From JAJFFW01 sp039197915 (lineage in GTDB: Bacteria; Pseudomonadota; Alphaproteobacteria; Caulobacterales; Parvularculaceae): a stretch of DNA of 5,525 nt. The notes beneath the pieces were generated by a model that searched no databases, was not told the origin of the DNA, and worked only from the letters and a program-made list of their open reading frames with translations. Positions 1 through 4,622 of this stretch are shown here, piece by piece; the stretch's first letter is position 1, and each line of letters starts with the position of its first letter. Location of the stretch: NCBI GenBank assembly GCA_039197915.1, contig JBCCTV010000213.1:1-5525 (forward strand), in the 5' to 3' direction. A program made the translations under genes and the position numbers.

Positions 1-359
1 AAGGCCGGGATTTCAACGTCAAAAAACTCGCCGCCCGAGGTCTCCATGCCGTAACTCCCGTGCATGAGCCCAGAGGGCGTGCCGAGCGGTGCGCCGGAGG
101 TGTACTCAAAGCGTTCGCCCGGATGGATGACCGGCTGCTTGCCGACAACGCCGTCGCCCGCCACTTCCTCGATGCTGCCTTCAGCGTCGATGATCCGCCA
201 ATGGCGCGTACACAAGCGAACCGTATCGGCGGAATCATTATCGATGCTCACCGTATAGGACCAGACAAACCGGCCGTCGTCTGGATCCGACTGGTTTTCC
301 AGATAATTTGGCGCCACACACACGCGGATGCCGCGCGTTGTCTGCTCGTAAACGCCCAT
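1..359 (-). CDS. apaG: ApaG family protein (partial, C-terminus off the left edge)
   Basis: Reading the minus strand from the ATG at 359-357 gives 119 complete codons before the window ends. ApaG proteins are usually about 125-130 residues, so only the last few are missing. The family core is plain: GVVGKQPVIHPGE (residues 70-82), then YTSGAPLGTPSGLMHGSYGM (86-105) and a final FFDVEIP. The fold is a single fibronectin-III-like beta domain (DUF525). The old link to Co2+/Mg2+ resistance comes from enterobacterial genetics, and the biochemical role is unsettled. An AGGTG sequence five bases before the ATG supports this start. An ATG further upstream at 423 is in another frame and gives no family match. 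The gene diverges from the dCTP deaminase gene. From memory, apaG lies near metZ and a long dCTP deaminase in several alphaproteobacteria, so metZ could lie just left of the window. The identification is secure; the exact physiological job is not. Confidence 0.95.
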   Translation of the reverse strand, partial: MGVYEQTTRGIRVCVAPNYLENQSDPDDGRFVWSYTVSIDNDSADTVRLCTRHWRIIDAEGSIEEVAGDGVVGKQPVIHPGERFEYTSGAPLGTPSGLMHGSYGMETSGGEFFDVEIPA

Positions 360-394
360 CAAGACACCTGCTCGATCCCTGTTTCGAACGAGTC

Positions 395-423
395 ATAATA
401 CTATGGCGAACGAAACGCAGCAA
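395..423 (-). promoter_or_regulatory. Possible sigma-70-type promoter for apaG
   Basis: On the minus strand TATTAT (395-400, five of six matches to TATAAT) lies 17 bases downstream of TTGCTG (418-423, TTG retained but a weak -35). A start near 388 would leave a leader of about 30 bases before the apaG ATG. A GAGTC (GANTC) site at 390-394 directly abuts the -10 element. Spacing and -10 fit are good; the -35 is weak, so this is inferred from sequence only. Confidence 0.4.
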
Positions 424-438
424 TCGGCGTCAGCGGTT

Positions 439-460
439 GTGTTTTCATTGCGAAAAACAC
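439..460. repeat. Imperfect inverted repeat in the apaG/dCTP deaminase divergent region
   Basis: GTGTTTTC (439-446) and GAAAAACAC (452-460) are inverted copies apart from one extra A in the right arm, separated by five bases. The repeat lies between the two divergent genes, about 40 bases before the deaminase start and about 80 bases upstream of the apaG start. It could be an operator or a small hairpin. There is no T-run, so it does not look like a terminator. Confidence 0.3.
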
Positions 461-500
461 CTCAGCTACACATGCGTAAAGGGACAGATGGGTATTGAGA

Positions 501-1661
501 ATGGGTGAGGAAGCAAACGGTGTTTTGCCCGACAGGGCGCTCGGCGCCCTATCGCGCAACGGCGCGCTAACGCTCAAAAGTGACCCGTTGTCGCCCTCGC
601 CCCCATCCTCGACCCCCTCCTCAACTTTGGCAAAACGGTCGTCGAACGCGAAATCGGCGTCCCAAATTCAACCGGCAAGCCTTGATCTCACCCTGGGGCG
701 ACGCGCCTTCCGGGTGCGCGCATCTTTCTTGCCGTCGCCAACGGCCACTGTGCAGGAGCGGCTCGAAACCGGGCTGTTGATGCATGAGTTTGATATCGCC
801 GATGGCGCCGTTTTCGAACGCGGCTGCGTTTACCTCGTCGAACTCAACGAACGCCTGTCTTTGCCGGGCGATATCAACGCGGCCGCAAACCCCAAAAGCT
901 CTACGGGGCGCATTGACGTCTTTGTCCGCCTCGTGACGGACTATGCAAGCGCCTTTGACCAGGCGCCAGCTGGATATGAGGGCCCCCTCTATGTGGAGAT
1001 CTGCCCACGTACGTTTTCAATTGTCGCGCGCACCGGCTCAAGCTTGAACCAGCTGCGCTTAAAGCAAGGCCGTCCGGCGCTGAGCGACGCCGAGACACTC
1101 GCCGTACACCAACAGTCTCCCCTCATCGACGGTGCGCCGTCGGTTACTGACGGCCTTGGCCTCCGGGTTGACCTCGCACCAACCGAGGACGGCCCCACCG
1201 GCTGGCGTGCGCGGCGACACGCCGGTCTTATTGACGTCGACGAGCTCGGCGCATTAGCGCCCGGCGATTACTTTGAGCCAATCGTCAAAGACAAGGGCCA
1301 AAGCCTTATTCTGGAACCGGATGAATTTTATATTTTAGCCTCTAGGGAGCGCTTATGCGTGCCGCCCGGATACGCCGCAGAAATGACGCCCATCAGTCCG
1401 GGCCTCGGCGAATTTCGGGTGCACTACGCTGGATTTTTTGACCCAGGATTTGGCTACCGGGAAGGCGCTGCGCCTAGCGCCAAAGCCGTCCTAGAAGTGC
1501 GCAGCCACGATGCGCCCTTCGTTCTCGACGACGGTCAGCTCGTCGCGCGTCTTGTCTACGAGCGCATGTTGGAGCCGCCAGATCATCTCTATGGGGAGGA
1601 CGCCCTGTCCAACTACCAAGGCCAGGGCTTGCGCCTGTCAAAGCATTTTAAGGCGGCATAA
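501..1661 (+). CDS. dcd: 2'-deoxycytidine 5'-triphosphate deaminase, long tandem-domain type
   Basis: This enzyme converts dCTP to dUTP plus ammonia, feeding dUMP and so dTMP synthesis in the cytoplasm. Numbering from the ATG at 501 gives 386 residues, about twice E. coli Dcd, as in the alphaproteobacterial long family. The first half carries QIQPASLDLTLG (56-67), NPKSSTGRID (130-139) and GYEGPLYVE (158-166). By alignment with E. coli Dcd, Ser133, Arg137 and Glu166 correspond to the catalytic Ser111, Arg115 and Glu138. The second half repeats the fold with HYAGFFDPGFG (308-318) and AVLEVRS (329-335), keeping a Glu332 equivalent but not the SSxxR motif. It ends in NYQGQGLRLSKHF, typical of the family. 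A Ser/Pro-rich stretch (about residues 32-54) is an apparent insert. In-frame TTG at 495 is an alternative start; neither start has a well-placed Shine-Dalgarno sequence. The family assignment is strong; activity is inferred. Confidence 0.94.
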   Translation: MGEEANGVLPDRALGALSRNGALTLKSDPLSPSPPSSTPSSTLAKRSSNAKSASQIQPASLDLTLGRRAFRVRASFLPSPTATVQERLETGLLMHEFDIADGAVFERGCVYLVELNERLSLPGDINAAANPKSSTGRIDVFVRLVTDYASAFDQAPAGYEGPLYVEICPRTFSIVARTGSSLNQLRLKQGRPALSDAETLAVHQQSPLIDGAPSVTDGLGLRVDLAPTEDGPTGWRARRHAGLIDVDELGALAPGDYFEPIVKDKGQSLILEPDEFYILASRERLCVPPGYAAEMTPISPGLGEFRVHYAGFFDPGFGYREGAAPSAKAVLEVRSHDAPFVLDDGQLVARLVYERMLEPPDHLYGEDALSNYQGQGLRLSKHFKAA

Positions 1662-1732
1662 AACCAAACCACAGCACACCTTTAGAGCATCCAATTTAAG
1701 GCGCACGACAAGTCTGCTATTCCGCCAACTGA

Positions 1733-2392
1733 TTAATGTTCATAGCGAAAAATAACGCTTAGATTGTTCGCCGGCATGTCCACGATTTCAGGGACAGTGA
1801 AGCCGTTCTTTTCGCCAAGCGGGACAACCTCACTCTCCAGATCGCGCACGCCCCAATTGGGGTCGCGCGCCTTAAGGCTCGCATCAAAGTCTTCATTGGA
1901 CGGGGCCGTATGGCGGCCATCGCGCTTGAACGGTCCGTAAAGAAACAAAAACCCGCCTCTTTTCAGGTGGCGTGATGCGCCGGCGAAAAGCCCCTTTGCT
2001 GCAGAAAAAGGCGCAATATGGATCATGTTAATGGAAACGACCCCATCGAACTCAGCGGGGTTTGCGTCGCCCGCTAAAAATGAGGACCAATCGGGCTGAG
2101 CAGCGTCGATTTTGTGGGGCGCCCGGATGTTTTCCAAGGCTTCACTTGCCCGCCAGGCATTAATGGACGCGCGCGCCTCTGGGTTTGGATCGCCCGGAAA
2201 CCAAGTTGCGCCAGGCATTTTCTTCGCAAACGCGATACTATGCTCGCCGGAACCCGACGCGATTTCCAACACAGCAGCGTTCGGCGCAAAACACTTTTCG
2301 AGCACAGCCGCGATGACGTCTTTGTTGCGAGCGACGGACGGAGAAAACATCCGGGGGTCGCCATGCCCCGGAAGGTCGCTTTCGTTGGTCAC
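1733..2392 (-). CDS. DUF938 family SAM-dependent methyltransferase
   Basis: This is a predicted class I methyltransferase of the DUF938 family, related to animal METTL26; its substrate is unknown. With the GTG at 2392 as start it has 219 residues. SAM motif I is VLEIASGSGEHS (41-52), followed by the family blocks GDPNPEARASINAW (67-80), INMIHIAPF (121-129), YGPFKRDGRHTAPSN (152-166), ARDPNWGVRDLE (175-186) and DMPANNL (205-211). The start is uncertain. GTG at 2449 would overlap the preceding gene by 28 bases and add 19 residues that look unconserved. ATG at 2350 would cut into the usual lead-in before SPSVARN. None of the three has a clear Shine-Dalgarno sequence. The gene follows the SYLF gene on the same strand by 29 bases with the start chosen here, so the two are probably co-transcribed and translationally linked. 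It converges on the dCTP deaminase gene, 71 bases apart, with no obvious terminator between them. Confidence 0.92.
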   Translation of the reverse strand: MTNESDLPGHGDPRMFSPSVARNKDVIAAVLEKCFAPNAAVLEIASGSGEHSIAFAKKMPGATWFPGDPNPEARASINAWRASEALENIRAPHKIDAAQPDWSSFLAGDANPAEFDGVVSINMIHIAPFSAAKGLFAGASRHLKRGGFLFLYGPFKRDGRHTAPSNEDFDASLKARDPNWGVRDLESEVVPLGEKNGFTVPEIVDMPANNLSVIFRYEH

Positions 2393-2421
2393 ACTCGAAA
2401 CCGCATTGGGTAATCGCCGAC

Positions 2422-3270
2422 CTAACGCTGTTTGATGGGCGCGCCCCACGCCTCGTCATCTTCATAGGCGGGCGCGCCTGCATTAGAGGAGGCGGCGCCG
2501 CTATCTGTTGACGAGCCTGCATCTGGAGCAGCGCCAAGCGGCGTCGCCTGAATGGCGGGCGCCAGAACCGGGACTTGGCGCGTCGCCTGCCGGTCCGCCA
2601 AGCGGGACGCCGCCCGTTGTAACTTCGCCGACGCCGGGTTCGCAACGATGCCGCGATAGATGATATCGATCGGGGTTACGTCCCGGCCATAATAAGCCTG
2701 GTTGTACTTCTCGCGAATTTTCAGGACGGCGCCTTCAACGCTGACGCCGCCATAAAGCCCGCGTGAGCGAGAGAAGGCCAGAATGTCTGTTGTTTGCGCT
2801 TTACCCCCGGCGCCAACGGGCCCGGCGGCGAGCGTCAGGTCAGCGCCGAGCTTCGCCGAGGTGGAGAGCAATTGTTCCTTGCCCCGATTAGTCATAACGA
2901 GCAGCACTATTTCCGAGGCTTCCCCGCCGATTTGAAAACCAATCGACCCAGAAGAAATCAGCATAAAGACGGGTTCAGACCAGTCGCCATCCTCTTCCCG
3001 GGCAATCATGGCGGCGTTACCGGATGAGCCTGCAATAATGAACCCAGCGCGCACATTGTTCGGTATAACGACAATCGCTTTGGCGTCTGCAGCAAGCCCC
3101 CACATGGCTTCAAAGGCGTTGTCGGAGGCGAAATAGTTCAAGGTCCCGGCGGCGCTATCGACCAGGCGCAGGGCGCGGTCCTCTTTGCCCGCATGCGCAG
3201 GCCCCGCCACAACGGCGATGAACGTAGCGAAAACACTCATTAGGCGAATTACGGTTCGGGCAGCTACCAT
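2422..3270 (-). CDS. Secreted SYLF (Ysc84-type) lipid-binding domain protein
   Basis: The 282-residue product begins with a signal peptide: basic MVAARTVIR, a hydrophobic run to about residue 24, and a likely cleavage site after AHA (27). The SYLF domain then spans about residues 55-208. Family blocks are SSGSIGFQIGGEASE (106-120), KLGADLTLAAGPVG (140-153), DILAFSRSRGLYGG (162-175) and AYYGRDVTPIDII (192-204). The domain binds phosphoinositide-type lipids in eukaryotic SH3YL1/Ysc84. Bacterial versions are exported and of unknown function, so a periplasmic or envelope role is inference. The C-terminal 60 or so residues are a low-complexity Ala/Ser/Gly/Asp tail. An upstream in-frame ATG at 3291 exists, but the ATG at 3270 is preceded by a perfect GGAGG (3276-3280) at ideal spacing and gives a clean signal peptide. 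The DUF938 methyltransferase follows directly on the same strand. Confidence 0.93.
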   Translation of the reverse strand: MVAARTVIRLMSVFATFIAVVAGPAHAGKEDRALRLVDSAAGTLNYFASDNAFEAMWGLAADAKAIVVIPNNVRAGFIIAGSSGNAAMIAREEDGDWSEPVFMLISSGSIGFQIGGEASEIVLLVMTNRGKEQLLSTSAKLGADLTLAAGPVGAGGKAQTTDILAFSRSRGLYGGVSVEGAVLKIREKYNQAYYGRDVTPIDIIYRGIVANPASAKLQRAASRLADRQATRQVPVLAPAIQATPLGAAPDAGSSTDSGAASSNAGAPAYEDDEAWGAPIKQR

Positions 3271-3275
3271 GCGTT

Positions 3276-3280
3276 CCTCC
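3276..3280 (-). promoter_or_regulatory. Shine-Dalgarno sequence that decides the SYLF gene start
   Basis: GGAGG on the minus strand lies five bases before the ATG at 3270-3268. It is the strongest ribosome binding site in the window and lies inside the extended reading frame from 3291, which argues against that longer start. Confidence 0.85.
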
Positions 3281-3445
3281 AGATCAGCCAAAAACTCGAT
3301 ACGGGATCGGTATGATCATTTCTAACGTTGTTCATTTGGCGGTAAAGCGGCGTTTTTCTGGCGATTGGCCGTCATTGCCAAAGCGTAACCTAAGCCCGGC
3401 GTGCTAGGCAGGGGCCGCGCCGTTTGTTAGCGTCCGCAGCGCATA

Positions 3446-3519
3446 GCGGGTGTAGCTCAATGGTAGAGCAGGAGCTTCCCAAGCTTAAGACGAGGGTTCG
3501 ATTCCCTTCACCCGCTCCA
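3446..3519 (+). tRNA. tRNA-Gly (anticodon CCC), CCA encoded
   Basis: A complete cloverleaf folds. The acceptor stem GCGGGTG pairs with CACCCGC. The D arm is GCTC-AATGGTA-GAGC. The anticodon arm is GGAGC-TTCCCAA-GCTTA with CCC at positions 34-36. The T arm is GAGGG-TTCGATT-CCCTT. Discriminator T and genomic CCA (3517-3519) complete it. The outermost anticodon-stem pair is a G-A mismatch, which I recall also in other bacterial tRNA-Gly genes. The tRNA reads GGG glycine codons. It stands alone between the oppositely oriented SYLF and cytochrome c genes; I could not pick out a confident promoter. A short AGCGC-C-GCGCT palindrome (3521-3531) follows immediately, too small to call a terminator. No integrase or duplicated tRNA 3' end in the window suggests an integration site. 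Confidence 0.97.
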
Positions 3520-3619
3520 AAGCGCCGCGCTAAGAGAGATATATGCTTCAGCAGCATCTACTCAGGCGGTTGCTGTGGCTGAACGCTGGATGGAGCAAAG
3601 GTCAAGCGGCCAACCTTTA

Positions 3620-3651
3620 GTCGGCGGGCCCTTAGCGAACCGCCAGCCGAC
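3620..3651 (-). terminator. Weak hairpin after the cytochrome c gene
   Basis: On the minus strand, starting four bases after the TAA stop, GTCGGC (3646-3651) can pair with GCCGAC (3620-3625), with possible extra G-C pairs inside. The sequence after it (TAAAGG) has no T-run, so this could at most be a weak or factor-assisted terminator. The cytochrome c gene ends in tandem stops TAA TAG (3658-3653). Confidence 0.3.
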
Positions 3652-3655
3652 GCTA

Positions 3656-4264
3656 TTAGCGTCCGCTCTCGGAAGCGGGCGCTTCACCGGTCTCCTCAGA
3701 CGCCGCAAGCGGGGCCGGGAACGGCGCCGGGTCGTCCGACAAAGACCCCAGATAGGCGACGATATCCGCCCGGGGCTTATCCTTCGGAAAGCGCTGCATC
3801 ATCGCGGTGCCAGGAACGTAATTCTGAGAATTCTTCAGATACCCGTCGAGGCGCTCATAGGTCCAGGCGCCGCCGAAATCTTTTAGGGCGCCCGAATAGG
3901 AGAAACCGTCCACCGAGGCGATCTCACGCCCGACAATATTCCAGAGGTTGGGACCCGTGCCGTTCGGCCCGCCCTTTTCAAACGAGTGGCATGACTTGCA
4001 AAGCTGCGCCCGACGCTCCCCGCCGGATGCTGACGCGGCGGCGAGGGTTGCGCCGAGGTCAAAAATCGTCGGCGCTTCCTCTTCTTTTGCGCCGCTCTCG
4101 GTTTCAAATTCGATCGGGTAGGCGAGGTGTAGCTCCTGGCCGTGCTTGGCGTGGTGGCCGCCTTCTGACAGGAGGGCGTCGGCGAGCTGCGGTACGCCGA
4201 AAAAGAGGAGCAGCGACGTCAGCACCGCTCCTGCGAGTTTGTTGCCGAACAATGGGTCTTGCAT
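3656..4264 (-). CDS. Membrane-anchored class I cytochrome c (CycM-like)
   Basis: The product has 202 residues. An N-terminal hydrophobic segment (about 9-31) without an obvious cleavage site should anchor it in the inner membrane. A His/Glu-rich linker (about 34-80) leads to the haem domain in the periplasm. The single haem motif is CKSCH (89-93), followed by GPNGTGPNLWNIVGRE (99-114), FSYSGALK (121-128) and GTAMMQRF (152-159), where Met155 or Met156 should be the sixth ligand. This order is that of mitochondrial-type class I cytochromes c and of rhizobial CycM/c552 proteins, which pass electrons from the bc1 complex to terminal oxidases. An acidic Ala/Pro tail (about 177-202) is unusual but probably disordered. 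The ATG at 4264 has only a weak purine-rich stretch upstream. The gene diverges from pheA, and an FNR/FixK-like site lies upstream. Its being a cytochrome c is certain; the CycM role is inferred. Confidence 0.94.
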   Translation of the reverse strand: MQDPLFGNKLAGAVLTSLLLFFGVPQLADALLSEGGHHAKHGQELHLAYPIEFETESGAKEEEAPTIFDLGATLAAASASGGERRAQLCKSCHSFEKGGPNGTGPNLWNIVGREIASVDGFSYSGALKDFGGAWTYERLDGYLKNSQNYVPGTAMMQRFPKDKPRADIVAYLGSLSDDPAPFPAPLAASEETGEAPASESGR

Positions 4265-4297
4265 GGTCTATCCGCTTGGCGTTTGGTTCTGGCGCGT

Positions 4298-4303
4298 TTT
4301 AAA
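4298..4303 (-). promoter_or_regulatory. Possible -10 element for the cytochrome c gene
   Basis: TTTAAA on the minus strand would place a transcription start near 4291, about 27 bases before the ATG. It is a poor match to TATAAT by itself. It is listed because it puts the upstream FNR/FixK-like site at about -41.5, the position where such activators overlap the -35 and compensate for weak promoters. Confidence 0.25.
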
Positions 4304-4325
4304 CATTTAGCGCTCTTTCTAGGTA

Positions 4326-4339
4326 GTGACCTAAATCAA
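4326..4339 (-). promoter_or_regulatory. FNR/FixK-like binding site upstream of cytochrome c
   Basis: On the minus strand the site reads TTGAT-TTAG-GTCAC. The FNR/FixK consensus is TTGAT-N4-ATCAA, with GTCAA an accepted right half. The left half is perfect and the right half differs at its last base. The centre is about 68 bases upstream of the cytochrome c ATG. FNR/FixK control of membrane cytochromes c in response to oxygen is common in alphaproteobacteria. That this site works is inference. Confidence 0.45.
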
Positions 4340-4408
4340 AATATTGGCAAACACCCACGCGTCTTTTCCGCACGCGCGCGGCATTCAGCCCCGCGTTTTG
4401 CGGGTCCT

Positions 4409-4435
4409 TCTCAAATCTGGGCCGTCTCAAATCTG
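4409..4435. repeat. 11-base direct repeat in the cytochrome c/pheA intergenic region
   Basis: TCTCAAATCTG occurs at 4409-4419 and exactly again at 4425-4435, a 16-base period, about one and a half helical turns. The copies are separated by GGCCG. This could be a paired protein-binding site or a chance slippage duplication. No known operator is recognised. Confidence 0.55.
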
Positions 4436-4542
4436 TTTCTTTCTAAACGCTATCCCCGCGTAAATGCTGGCGCAGGCAAAAAAAGCCCGCAACCCCCTTG
4501 AGTTCGCAGCCCTTAAGGAACCAAAACCAAGATCGCAGTTGG

Positions 4543-4572
4543 TGGGCGATCGTCGAGTCTGACGGTCGCCCA
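4543..4572 (+). promoter_or_regulatory. Strong hairpin in the pheA leader
   Basis: TGGGCGATCGTC (4543-4554) pairs with GACGGTCGCCCA (4561-4572): 12 base pairs with one G-U wobble and a six-base loop (GAGTCT). It ends 50 bases before the pheA ATG. There is no T-run after it, so it is not a classic intrinsic terminator. It may be a leader RNA structure or a protein site. The loop contains a GANTC methylation motif. Confidence 0.5.
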
Positions 4573-4592
4573 GCTAATGCGACTGAGCTAAT
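4572..4592. repeat. Short direct repeat AGCTAAT before pheA
   Basis: AGCTAAT is found at 4572-4578 and 4586-4592, period 14, immediately after the leader hairpin. Read on the minus strand, the segment resembles a tRNA D-arm (TTAGCTCAGTCG), but no full cloverleaf forms. Confidence 0.4.
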
Positions 4593-4622
4593 TCACCAGA
4601 GGTAACGCGGAAGAACGCCCCC

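Larger units (their letters stand above)
4265..4622. other. Divergent regulatory region between cytochrome c and pheA
   Basis: No gene is supported in these 358 bases. An 80-codon open frame (4259-4501, plus strand) has no recognisable motif, begins inside the cytochrome c gene and matches no short-leader pattern. The region is locally AT-richer than the genes. It holds an FNR/FixK-like palindrome, a possible minus-strand -10, an 11-base direct repeat, and a strong hairpin plus short direct repeat just before pheA; each is listed separately. I see no Phe-rich leader peptide of the enteric pheL type. Confidence 0.6.

Noticed and set aside
60..398. A 112-codon plus-strand frame at the left edge
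   Set aside because: It lies antisense to apaG, whose minus-strand frame carries the complete family motifs.
2074..2435. Several overlapping open frames of 96-107 codons on both strands inside the methyltransferase gene
   Set aside because: They are out-of-frame shadows of the DUF938 gene, show no recognisable motif and are rich in residues typical of misread GC-rich DNA.
3292..3320. Imperfect 15-base palindrome ATACGGGATCGGTAT upstream of the SYLF gene
   Set aside because: Only the outer four bases and two inner positions are symmetric; too weak to call an operator.
3446..3519. tRNA-Gly as an attachment site for an integrated element
   Set aside because: No integrase, no repeated tRNA 3' end and no foreign-looking genes flank it in the window.
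3547..3583. Inverted TTCAGC...GCTGAA downstream of the tRNA
   Set aside because: A six-base stem with a 25-base spacer and no T-run; insufficient for a terminator call.
3575..4302. Plus-strand open frames opposite the cytochrome c gene
   Set aside because: Arg-rich antisense shadows; the minus-strand frame has the haem motif and full family order.
4259..4501. 80-codon plus-strand frame as a leader peptide for pheA
   Set aside because: It starts within the cytochrome c gene, lacks a Phe cluster and ends over 120 bases before pheA.
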